DNA of 64,000 nucleotides from Planctomycetota bacterium (GTDB lineage: Bacteria > Planctomycetota > Phycisphaerae > Sedimentisphaerales > Anaerobacaceae). The translations under genes and the position numbers were made by a program. Below the pieces are notes generated by a model. It made no database searches. It saw only the letters and a list, made by a program, of their open reading frames with translations, and was not told where the DNA came from. Each line of letters begins with the position of its first letter. Within the stretch, counting starts at the first letter, position 1. Of this stretch, positions 8,315-15,325 are shown in pieces. Location: contig JAUWIG010000040.1 in assembly GCA_030605475.1 (NCBI GenBank), positions 34,991 through 98,990 on the forward strand. The letters run 5' to 3'.

Positions 8315-9124
8315 TCAGCCTCCAATCTGGCTCATCAGCCTGTTCCTGCAGGAGCTTCCGTTTTCTGGTTTTCTCGCTACAGCTTCGAGTATGGAGCCGC
8401 CAATGTTGTCGAAATTCACTCTTATCTCATCATCGAAAAAAAGGCAGGGCTTGAGGAACCCATCTGCAGTGAGCCTGAGCCGATTGCAGCGGCTGCATTT
8501 CGGCGGACGCTGCGTCTGAAAGCGCCTGCTTAAATCGGTCCTGTCATAAAGTGAGAACTGCATAATTTTTTGAAGCTGCAAGCCTCTTTGCTCACAAAAC
8601 GCCTTCATTTTTTCAATTTCTTTTTCGTTCGTGTCATCAAGGATGACCATGTTAATCTTTATCGGTGTAAGTTTTGCCTTTATCGCCGCATCGACGCCTG
8701 CAAGCGCCTGGCGTAAATCACCGCCGCGAGTAATCCGGTGATACCTGTCCGCATCGAGTGAATCTATCGAGATGTTCACCCGTTTGAGGCCGCTTCGCTT
8801 CAGTTTTGCCGCTATATCTGTGAGCAGTGAGCCGTTCGTTGTCATACAGACCTCGTCGATGCCGTCGATAGCCGCGAGTTTTGCTACCAGCCGCTCGATG
8901 TCCTTTCGCACCAGCGGCTCACCGCCGGTCAGCCGGACTTTTGTTATACCCATCTTCGCAGCCACTTTTGTCAGCGACTCTATCTGTTCGTAAGAAAGGA
9001 TGTCGCCGTGACTTTTATGCAGAAAAGGTACTTCCGGCATGCAATATATGCAGCGGTGATTGCAACGGTCCGTTACAGATATTCGCAGGTAATCTATTTT
9101 TCGATTAAATCTGTCTAACAGCAA
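8315..9124 (-). CDS. moaA: GTP 3',8-cyclase MoaA (radical SAM), short form
   Basis: 269-residue radical SAM enzyme that starts molybdopterin synthesis from GTP. The N-terminal cluster motif CNHRCIYC (residues 22-29), the SAM motif TGGEPL, the C-terminal cluster motif CSRCNRLRLTADGFLKPC and the terminal GG needed for activity (MSQIGG) are all present. It is about 50-60 residues shorter than typical MoaA. The missing length falls between the TIM-barrel helices and the second cluster, and no catalytic motif is lost. It overlaps moeA by 20 bases and runs to just before moaC. Confidence 0.92.
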   Translation of the reverse strand: MLLDRFNRKIDYLRISVTDRCNHRCIYCMPEVPFLHKSHGDILSYEQIESLTKVAAKMGITKVRLTGGEPLVRKDIERLVAKLAAIDGIDEVCMTTNGSLLTDIAAKLKRSGLKRVNISIDSLDADRYHRITRGGDLRQALAGVDAAIKAKLTPIKINMVILDDTNEKEIEKMKAFCEQRGLQLQKIMQFSLYDRTDLSRRFQTQRPPKCSRCNRLRLTADGFLKPCLFFDDEIRVNFDNIGGSILEAVARKPENGSSCRNRLMSQIGG

Positions 9125-10343
9125 TGGTAGTTCCCTCTTTAATCTCTGCTACGCCTGCGGGTATGCAAATTAAACCGTCAGCTTCGCACAAGGCGTTGAT
9201 ATGTGCAGAGCCATGATACTCAATTTTTGCGACATTACCATTCTTGGTAAATACAACCGGCAGCCACGAATCCCTCTCGGTTTTTTTTCTTGTTATTGTG
9301 CTTTCCAATTGCCTGTGAGTAATAGTGGACCTGAAGTCGTGTCCCATCATCTTGTAAAGGAAGGGTTTCACTAACAATTCGAAGCAAACATAGGTCGATA
9401 CGGGATTGCCCGGCAAGCCAAAACAAAAAGCTTTATTTGAAATTCCGAAGACCATAGGCCGGCCCGGTTTGACAGCGACCTTTTCAAATAACAGCTTAAC
9501 GTTGTTTTCTTTCAGAATCCCTCGAACAAGGTCGTAATCACCTACTGATACTCCGCCGGACAAAATCACAACATCATTTTCCACTATTGCCTGTTTGACC
9601 ATAGCATCTATAGTTTCTTCTGTGTCCCGAGCGATACCATAGTTTGTTGGTATCGCGCCAGCACTGGCCACATGAGCGGTCAGCTGAAATGCGTTACTGT
9701 TTCTGATTTGACCGGATAGAGGTTTTTGGGCGGGTTCGACTAATTCGTTCCCGGTGGCTATAATGCCGACCCTCGGCTGCAATGACACCAGTGGTTCCAC
9801 GCAGCCACAGCTCGCCAGTACTGCGATGTGCTGGGGCGAAAGCCTACAGCCGGCCCGAAGAACTACATCTCCTTTTTTGATGTCTTCGCCTTTTAGGCAG
9901 ATGTTATCGTCCGTGTCTCTACCAGTAAACCCCGTTAGAGAGTTCTTTGCTTTTTGTTCTCTCTCTGACCCTGGAATCTCTAACGGGGTAAATCGAATCT
10001 TGTCCTCTGCTGTGCTTTCGGTATATTCGACCATAATCACGCAGTCAGCGCCTTTGGGGACAATAGCACCGGTCATAATCTTTGCGCACTGATTTGTCCC
10101 GATTGTTTTTTGAGGCATATGTCCCGCGGGTATTGTCTCAATTATTGTAAGCTCATTTGCGAGGTTGGCTCGACGGCAGGCAAAGCCGTCCATAGCCGAT
10201 TTATTGAATGGAGGCACCTCAATGTCAGAGGTCACATCCTCTGCCAGTACCCGATTCAAGGCACGGTCGATGTCGATGCGCTCAGTACCGAGCCGACGAG
10301 CTGAGCCCATCACAATTTCAAACGCATCATCAAATTTAATCAT
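9105..10343 (-). CDS. moeA: Molybdopterin molybdotransferase MoeA
   Basis: About 412-residue MoeA, which inserts molybdate or tungstate into adenylated molybdopterin. Motifs are PPFNKSAMDGFA near the start, GAIVPKGADCVIMVE, IIATGNELVEP, SGGVSVGDYD and LPGNPVSTYVCFE, followed by the small C-terminal beta-barrel domain. The likely ATG (10341-10343) overlaps the stop of the upstream mobBA fusion; a start ten codons earlier also exists. Around residues 140-160 there is an insertion rich in charged residues (EREQKAKNSLTGFTGRDTDD) that most MoeA proteins lack. Confidence 0.93.
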   Translation of the reverse strand: MIKFDDAFEIVMGSARRLGTERIDIDRALNRVLAEDVTSDIEVPPFNKSAMDGFACRRANLANELTIIETIPAGHMPQKTIGTNQCAKIMTGAIVPKGADCVIMVEYTESTAEDKIRFTPLEIPGSEREQKAKNSLTGFTGRDTDDNICLKGEDIKKGDVVLRAGCRLSPQHIAVLASCGCVEPLVSLQPRVGIIATGNELVEPAQKPLSGQIRNSNAFQLTAHVASAGAIPTNYGIARDTEETIDAMVKQAIVENDVVILSGGVSVGDYDLVRGILKENNVKLLFEKVAVKPGRPMVFGISNKAFCFGLPGNPVSTYVCFELLVKPFLYKMMGHDFRSTITHRQLESTITRKKTERDSWLPVVFTKNGNVAKIEYHGSAHINALCEADGLICIPAGVAEIKEGTTIAVRQI

Positions 10344-11478
10344 CGGATTTTTTCCTGAATTCTTCATATTCAACCATTGTGTTCAAGTTGGTAAACCACA
10401 TCCCTTGCAGCTCAATATACTTAACCCTGCACCTGGTAAATACATCGCTTATTTTGCGTGCTCCTGTGCGCAGCACCTGGTTTATAGCTTTAAGCGTACT
10501 TTTGCGGTATATCGCAAAGAGCGGCTCGTAAAATTCGTCGCTGGTGGTTGGGACAACTATGTCTGCTCTGCTTTTGACGGCTTCGGCGAGCATTTTTCTA
10601 ACATACCACAGGTCTATGTGCGGGATGTCGCAGGCCACCACAAAATTGAGGCCGTTTCTTGAAGCCTCTAAAGCTGAAGCTATCCCCATCAAAGGTCCCT
10701 GCCCCGGTACTTTGTCTTGGATAATCTCGCAGCCGAGAAAGGAATACTTATCTGTTTCATCCGTGCTTATAAGTATCTGCTCGAAAGAGCCGCGAAGCTG
10801 CTCTGAGACTCTCTCTATTATGGGCTTACCCTTAATCGGCAGCATACTTTTGTCGGCGCCCATTCGGCTGCTGTCCCCGCCTGCCATAATTATCGCTGTT
10901 GCCTTTTCAAGTATTGTCCATTTTCCATCGGCGAGTTTTATCCGGTCGATATCAAAGTCAAAATCGCTGCCATCAGATACCACGATTTTATCGGCGTATC
11001 TTCTTACATCCCGGTCTGAGCTTTTCCATGTTTTTAGATTCCGGTCCTTGACCATAAGAAACAGTCCCGGCTCGACCACGTGCCGCAGTGAGTTTGATTC
11101 GCAAATCGAGACGGCGTCCGGCCCGATTATACTGAGCAGGGCGGTTAGCCCATCTTTGAGATGTGTTTTCATAACACGCAGCCAGAAAACCCGACTTGTA
11201 CCTGCCGCCAGAAGTCTTGCTGTGTCTTTGTCCGAACCACTGTCGGTCTCTTGCGTAATAGCAAAATTACCTTCCAGCGAAGAGCAGACCCCGCAGCCTT
11301 GACCGCCTCTGGGACATTGCCCATCTTTGGCTTTTATTGTGGTAACTTTTATTCCTATGATGTCCCTGGGGAGCCCCCTGTCTTTGTTGAATTTCCTGAT
11401 AAGCGTGCAGGCCAGCTTGGTCTTGCCGACATTTGCCCCAGCAGAACCAATCATTAACATCCCGTTAAGCTTTATCAT
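10336..11478 (-). CDS. MobB-MobA fusion: Mo-cofactor guanylyltransferase with P-loop domain
   Basis: About 380 residues with two domains. The N-terminal 180 residues are a MobB-like P-loop GTPase (GSAGANVGKTKLA), with an inserted cysteine cluster CPRGGQGCGVC that could hold a metal. From residue about 190 there is a MobA nucleotidyltransferase (AIIMAGGDSSRMGADKSMLP, then VVACDIPHID), which attaches GMP to the cofactor to form the bis-MGD form. The ATG at 11476-11478 has GAGGG five bases upstream and is preferred over an in-frame TTG four codons earlier. The fusion implies that this organism makes dinucleotide-type Mo/W cofactors, as used by formate dehydrogenases and related enzymes. Confidence 0.88.
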   Translation of the reverse strand: MIKLNGMLMIGSAGANVGKTKLACTLIRKFNKDRGLPRDIIGIKVTTIKAKDGQCPRGGQGCGVCSSLEGNFAITQETDSGSDKDTARLLAAGTSRVFWLRVMKTHLKDGLTALLSIIGPDAVSICESNSLRHVVEPGLFLMVKDRNLKTWKSSDRDVRRYADKIVVSDGSDFDFDIDRIKLADGKWTILEKATAIIMAGGDSSRMGADKSMLPIKGKPIIERVSEQLRGSFEQILISTDETDKYSFLGCEIIQDKVPGQGPLMGIASALEASRNGLNFVVACDIPHIDLWYVRKMLAEAVKSRADIVVPTTSDEFYEPLFAIYRKSTLKAINQVLRTGARKISDVFTRCRVKYIELQGMWFTNLNTMVEYEEFRKKSDD

Positions 11479-11479
11479 T

Positions 11480-12541
11480 TTATCCCTCAACGTATTTAAC
11501 GGCCGAGGCTTTGAAACTTACCCATACTCTCTTTCCACAGTGCAGCTCCAGCGTCTTCACAGACTCAGCGGTTATTAGGGCTGCAACCTCCGTTCCAATA
11601 TCAACTATGACTTCAACTCCCACTCCAGCCGGTACAATATCCACAATCGTCCCTTCAAAATTATTGCGGGCGCTCGTTTGGCTTGCTGCGTTGCCAATCG
11701 TAACATCCTCACTTCGAACCATAATATAACCCGAACCGCTGGGGCTGTCGGTAAGAGCTGAAAAGCTTAGGCCGCTGGTTTTGAATCGTCTTGTGTTTTC
11801 CTGAGGCTCGTCCAACTTTTCCAATTGGCCTTTAAAGAAATTTCTAATGCCGACAAACCGAGCGACAAATTCGGATTTGGGGTGATGAAAAATCTCCTCT
11901 ACGCTCCCTATCTGTGCAATCGTTCCGCCTTCCATGACCCCTATATGTGTGCCCAGAGAAACCGCTTCGGTGTAATCGTGCGTAACGTGTACTATTGCCT
12001 GGCCATTAGCGTTAATCTTGCGCAAAAGGGCACGCATCTGTGGCCGGGCTTTGACATCCAGCGACGATATCGGTTCATCCAGCAGCAGACATCGCGGCTC
12101 GCTTGCTACCGTCCGTGCCAGAGAAACGCGCTGAGATTCCCCACCGGAAAGCGTTTGAGGTCTGCGCTTAAGAAGACCAGTTGCTGCAAAATTCTCGGCA
12201 AGTTCGGCTACTCGCTTGTGGATTTGAGAGTCCTTAAGTTTTTTGCACCGAAGCGGGTACGCGATATTATCATAGACCGTCATATGGGGGAAAAGCGTGC
12301 TGTTTTGAAAGACCAGTCCGATTTTTCGCATCTGTATTTTTTCGCCTGTAATATCTTTTCCGTCAAGAAATATCCGGCCGGCATCCGGACGGATAAGACC
12401 GGCTATGGTATCCAGCAATACGCTTTTGCCGACACCGGAGGCACCGAGCAGAACAAAATATTGGCCCTGTTGTACCTCGAAGGATACGTCCTTTATGGCC
12501 AAGTCGCCTAAAGACTTGGAGATATTCTTAACACTAAGCAC
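11480..12541 (-). CDS. wtpC: Tungstate/molybdate ABC transporter ATP-binding protein
   Basis: 353-residue ATPase of an oxyanion ABC transporter. It has Walker A GASGVGKS (residue 33 on), the signature LSGGESQR, Walker B CLLLDEP and the H-loop VTHDYTEA. The last ~70 residues form a Mop/TOBE-like regulatory domain (RSEDVTIGN, then GTIVDIVPAGVGVEVIVDIG), which in ModC/WtpC senses bound oxyanion. It overlaps the permease gene by 8 bases. Whether the preferred ion is tungstate or molybdate cannot be read from the ATPase; the binding protein looks WtpA-like. Confidence 0.9.
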   Translation of the reverse strand: MLSVKNISKSLGDLAIKDVSFEVQQGQYFVLLGASGVGKSVLLDTIAGLIRPDAGRIFLDGKDITGEKIQMRKIGLVFQNSTLFPHMTVYDNIAYPLRCKKLKDSQIHKRVAELAENFAATGLLKRRPQTLSGGESQRVSLARTVASEPRCLLLDEPISSLDVKARPQMRALLRKINANGQAIVHVTHDYTEAVSLGTHIGVMEGGTIAQIGSVEEIFHHPKSEFVARFVGIRNFFKGQLEKLDEPQENTRRFKTSGLSFSALTDSPSGSGYIMVRSEDVTIGNAASQTSARNNFEGTIVDIVPAGVGVEVIVDIGTEVAALITAESVKTLELHCGKRVWVSFKASAVKYVEG

Positions 12542-13331
12542 TTTGTTTTTCTTTCGCCAAAAGCCTTAAGAAAACGAAAAACACCAAACACACCGCTATG
12601 AAAATGACTGCCACCGGCCGGGCATATTTCAGACCGAAAGCCCCGAAGCGTTCATAAATCAATACGGGCGTAATCATCGGATGATAAGCGATAATTAGCA
12701 CCGCACCAAACTCGCTCATGCCCCGTGCCCACATTAAAATCAAACCTGAGACAATCGACCTGGCCGCCAGAGGAACCGAGACGGTCAAAAATACCCTCAA
12801 AGGACTTGCCCCGAGATTTAGGGCAGCTTTTTCAAGACGGTCGGGGACAGCGAGAAAACCGTCTCGAGCGGAATTGATAAGATATGGAATACTGACAAAA
12901 GCCATCGCCGCCATTATACCTGCACTGCTGCCGACGAGACTTAAACCTATTTTGCCCGCCGCTCTTCCCAAGAGACTGCTTCTGGAAAGCACGCCCAGCA
13001 GTGCTATCCCTGCCGCCGAATGCGGTATGACAATTGGAATGTCAATAATGGCTGTAACAAGGCCCTTCAGCGGAAAATCCTTTCGTGCCAGCAAATACGC
13101 AAAAGGGATAGCAGCAATAGCGAAGATTACAGTTGCCGCCATCGATGTCCATAATGTGAGCCAAATACTGTTTCTAACATCCGTCTCTTTTGCTGTCTCG
13201 GCGAGTTCCGGCAGCGAGCAGTTCAGGAACATGCTTGCCAGCGGGGCGACAATAAACAGCAGCACAACCCCTCCGAGTGCGGCAAATACCAGCGAGAGCG
13301 GCTCAGTTTTTATCTTTGGCGATGGACCCAT
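12534..13331 (-). CDS. wtpB: Tungstate/molybdate ABC transporter permease
   Basis: 265-residue inner-membrane permease with about six hydrophobic segments. It contains the EAA-like cytoplasmic loop (AALNLGASPLRVFLTVSVPLA) that docks to the ATPase and the MWARGMSEFGAVLI segment typical of ModB/WtpB/CysT permeases. The start ATG has AAGGA a few bases upstream and lies inside the end of the binding-protein gene (29-base overlap), which suggests translational coupling. Confidence 0.9.
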   Translation of the reverse strand: MGPSPKIKTEPLSLVFAALGGVVLLFIVAPLASMFLNCSLPELAETAKETDVRNSIWLTLWTSMAATVIFAIAAIPFAYLLARKDFPLKGLVTAIIDIPIVIPHSAAGIALLGVLSRSSLLGRAAGKIGLSLVGSSAGIMAAMAFVSIPYLINSARDGFLAVPDRLEKAALNLGASPLRVFLTVSVPLAARSIVSGLILMWARGMSEFGAVLIIAYHPMITPVLIYERFGAFGLKYARPVAVIFIAVCLVFFVFLRLLAKEKQSA

Positions 13332-14313
13332 CTCTATCCTTTTCTATTGGGAGGGCAAAGGTTTTCAAACTATTCGGAATCCTGTCAAAGGTCTCCGTCG
13401 GCGAAGGTACCATCAAAGTCTGTCCGTTCTTCTCAAGAATTGCTCCGCCCCTATCGGTATCTAACAAGAAAGCTAAAAAGGCCAGCGCCGCTTTTCGATT
13501 CGGCGCATTCTTTGGTATGGTAATGCCATATACTATCGGTGCAGCGGTTTTGGTGATAAAGGTACCTTTTCTTTTGCCCGTTATACGGACCGAAGCACTC
13601 TTGTAAAAATCGGCAAACTCGGCTTTCTTCAGATTGATTTCGTCAGGCAGCACTACAATTCTGAGCTTGTGCTGCTCGGCGACGGAACGGTATATAAAGA
13701 TGTAATCAAGCTCACCCACTTCCAGAAGCGCTAATAAATCCACTTCTTTTGGGCGGATGTATCTTCGGTCTTTGCCCAGCATCCTGCTCGCCAGGCCCGG
13801 CCTGTTATAGAATTTTTCCGCCAGCTTTATTGTAAGCACAACCCGGTACCCGCACGGGTCCGAATTGGGGTCAGACCTGCCGAAAGCAATATCTTTTTCC
13901 AGCAGGATATCGTACCAGTTGTCTTTATTTATATCGCCGGCCCTGCGTGAATCCTCACGAAAGGCGATGACCATTTCGTTGCTTGCGAACTTGATATTCC
14001 ACTCTGTATATTCAGGTATTAGCAGAGTATCTATAACCGTGTAGTCCGCAGAAGCTATGATGTCGCACGACCTATTCAGGTCCGTGATTTTGCGGGCACA
14101 TATTCGACTGCCGGCTGCTTCGCGAACAATTTTTACCTTGGGGTAATGGCTGTTGAATTCTTCACATATCTGTTTGAAAGGGACCGCGAGGCTGCCCGCG
14201 TGAAAGATAATCAATTTCCCTGAGATTTCAGAGATTTTTTCAGTTGCAATAACTGTCGGTGTAAAAAAGCCCAGGAGCGGAAGAATTAAAATGAGGTTTG
14301 CGATTTTGCTCAT
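13303..14313 (-). CDS. wtpA: Tungstate/molybdate-binding protein (WtpA-like)
   Basis: 336-residue periplasmic substrate-binding protein with an N-terminal signal peptide (hydrophobic residues 5-22). The mature start FHAGSLAVPF and the segment RSDPNSDPCGYR are diagnostic of the WtpA branch, which binds tungstate and molybdate with octahedral coordination and high affinity, rather than classical ModA. This is family knowledge, not measured here. The gene overlaps the end of the ModE-like gene by four bases (ATGA). Delivers the oxyanion to the permease encoded just downstream. Confidence 0.9.
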   Translation of the reverse strand: MSKIANLILILPLLGFFTPTVIATEKISEISGKLIIFHAGSLAVPFKQICEEFNSHYPKVKIVREAAGSRICARKITDLNRSCDIIASADYTVIDTLLIPEYTEWNIKFASNEMVIAFREDSRRAGDINKDNWYDILLEKDIAFGRSDPNSDPCGYRVVLTIKLAEKFYNRPGLASRMLGKDRRYIRPKEVDLLALLEVGELDYIFIYRSVAEQHKLRIVVLPDEINLKKAEFADFYKSASVRITGKRKGTFITKTAAPIVYGITIPKNAPNRKAALAFLAFLLDTDRGGAILEKNGQTLMVPSPTETFDRIPNSLKTFALPIEKDRDGSIAKDKN

Positions 14314-14663
14314 TTTGCAAGTTCCTCAATATGTTTCTTGTAGGCTTTTTCCATTGCCTTTTCGATATCGTCGCGAAATTTCGTGTAAGCTTTGACCCAT
14401 TTTTTGCCCTGGGTTGTTAGGTCGGTTCGCCCGCCCATATTGCCTCCCCGCTGTTTGTCTATCAGAGCGGTATTTAAGGCATCCTCGGCTTTATTCAAGT
14501 CGCCCCAGGCCTTTCGATAGCTTATGTGCAGTTTCTTACTGGCTGCCTTCAACGACCCTTCGGTCTCAATAGCCTTAAGCAGCCGCCACTTGCCATCGCC
14601 GAAAACACCTTCAGCGTTTTTGGTACTGAGCCAAAGTTTGAGCCTCGCTCTCAATTTTTTCAT
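14310..14663 (-). CDS. modE: ModE-type winged-helix regulator without the oxyanion-binding domain
   Basis: 117-residue protein matching the N-terminal DNA-binding half of ModE: GDGKWRLLKAIETEGSLKAA, then KKLHISYRKAWGDLNKAE with the recognition helix, then GGRTDLTTQGK. The C-terminal Mop domains of full-length ModE are absent, so it would need another way to sense metal or act through the neighbouring small protein. The ATG at 14661-14663 has GGAG eight bases upstream and is preferred over a GTG eight codons earlier. Likely autoregulates the Mo/W operon. Confidence 0.87.
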   Translation of the reverse strand: MKKLRARLKLWLSTKNAEGVFGDGKWRLLKAIETEGSLKAASKKLHISYRKAWGDLNKAEDALNTALIDKQRGGNMGGRTDLTTQGKKWVKAYTKFRDDIEKAMEKAYKKHIEELAK

Positions 14664-14683
14664 TTCTTCACTCCCGCTCTCTA

Positions 14684-14875
14684 TCACTTAAAGCAGCCAA
14701 GTTGGCACTTACAGATTCTTACGTTTTGCCGATTACAAATACGACCAATCTCAATAATCTCCGTCCCGAATTCCTGTGCCAGTTCAAAGGCCTCAGCACA
14801 GGCCAACTTTTTCTTGCCATTTGCCTCTTGTGCTCGTTCGAGAACGGCGTTAGTCAAGTCTTCTTCCTTACTCAT
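14684..14875 (-). CDS. Small conserved protein with Cys-rich tail, first gene of the Mo/W operon
   Basis: 63 residues. The start is the ATG at 14873-14875, with GGAG eight bases upstream. A longer in-frame version has no good start. The body looks like a helical, winged-helix-like fold (CAEAFELAQEFGTEIIEIGR). The end CKCQLGCF resembles small proteins that accompany ModE-like regulators in anaerobes; that recollection is not verified. The closely spaced cysteines could bind a metal. It is separated from the regulator by 20 bases. Function unknown; a sensor partner for the truncated ModE is a guess. Confidence 0.7.
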   Translation of the reverse strand: MSKEEDLTNAVLERAQEANGKKKLACAEAFELAQEFGTEIIEIGRICNRQNVRICKCQLGCFK

Positions 14876-15036
14876 CTGTGCTTCTCCACAAGATTTTACG
14901 CGGTTATGCATGCTTCGACATATCGCAGACCAAAAAAAATTAAAAGGTCCAACCTCTCTGCAGCCCACTGATTTAGCTGATATTTCCCGGATAGTCTCTA
15001 CCCGGCCATCCCTGTTTGCCGGGGCAGGGCCGCTTT
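14876..15036 (-). promoter_or_regulatory. Structured 5' leader of the Mo/W-Moco operon (possible riboswitch)
   Basis: The presumed transcript leader of about 160 bases folds on paper into several hairpins. One pairs CGGCC with GGCCG around 15002-15032. A second is an eight-pair stem with an AGA loop at 14987-15005 (one G-U pair). A third is a small stem AGGT/ACCT at 14945-14955 followed by a U-rich run (14931-14944), which could act as an attenuator. A leader of this kind before a molybdenum-cofactor operon invites comparison with the Moco RNA family, but I cannot match its consensus by eye. Confidence 0.35.
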
Positions 15037-15042
15037 ATTGTC

Positions 15043-15072
15043 ATAATACCGGAATCAGCCGCCCAATTCCAA
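15043..15072 (-). promoter_or_regulatory. Candidate promoter of the Mo/W-Moco operon
   Basis: Minus strand: TTGGAA (15072-15067, four of six to TTGACA), an 18-base spacer and TATTAT (15048-15043, five of six to TATAAT). It sits about 170 bases before the first small gene, just upstream of the structured leader. The -35 box is weak, which would fit an activated or regulated promoter. Confidence 0.35.
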
Positions 15073-15224
15073 CCCTTTTGTGAAAATTTCACTCTCCACT
15101 GTTTTGTTTGGGCAGTCACATATGTGGAAATCTTATGCGAACAGTAACGTGTCGTAGCACATAATTCGTTGCAGAAAAAAGGCTTGCGTGCCAGGCTTTT
15201 GCTTTATAAGATGCAGCGGCAAGG

Positions 15225-15249
15225 GCAGGTTTGAATCCCGCCCTCTCCG
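15225..15249 (+). other. tRNA-Ser-like 3' fragment (T arm plus acceptor strand)
   Basis: The T arm GCAGG-TTTGAAT-CCCGC (one A-C mismatch in the stem) is followed by CCTCTCC and G, exactly what the 3' acceptor strand and discriminator of a tRNA-Ser look like. No matching GGAGAGG 5' strand exists within 150 bases upstream, so this is not an intact gene. Such a partial 3' end is the usual footprint of a tRNA-targeting integrase (an att site), or it is a decayed tRNA. Position 56 is T instead of C. Confidence 0.45.
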
Positions 15250-15325
15250 ATTTGTTCGTCGTCCGTGTGCTGTATCGCGCAAAAGGAGATACACAATACG
15301 ATAGTTAGTTTGGAGGTTGTGTTCG

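Noticed and set aside
8315..9124. moaA as a truncated pseudogene because it is short
   Set aside because: Both cluster motifs and the C-terminal GG are present; only a linker is shortened.
14876..15036. Cyclic di-GMP (GEMM-I) riboswitch because of GGCAAAC in the leader
   Set aside because: The other conserved GEMM elements (GACGCAAAGCC and the tetraloop receptor) are absent.
15171..15249. A complete tRNA gene ending at 15249
   Set aside because: The 5' strand GCAGAAA pairs with only four of seven acceptor bases, and D and anticodon arms are not convincing. Reported as a fragment only.
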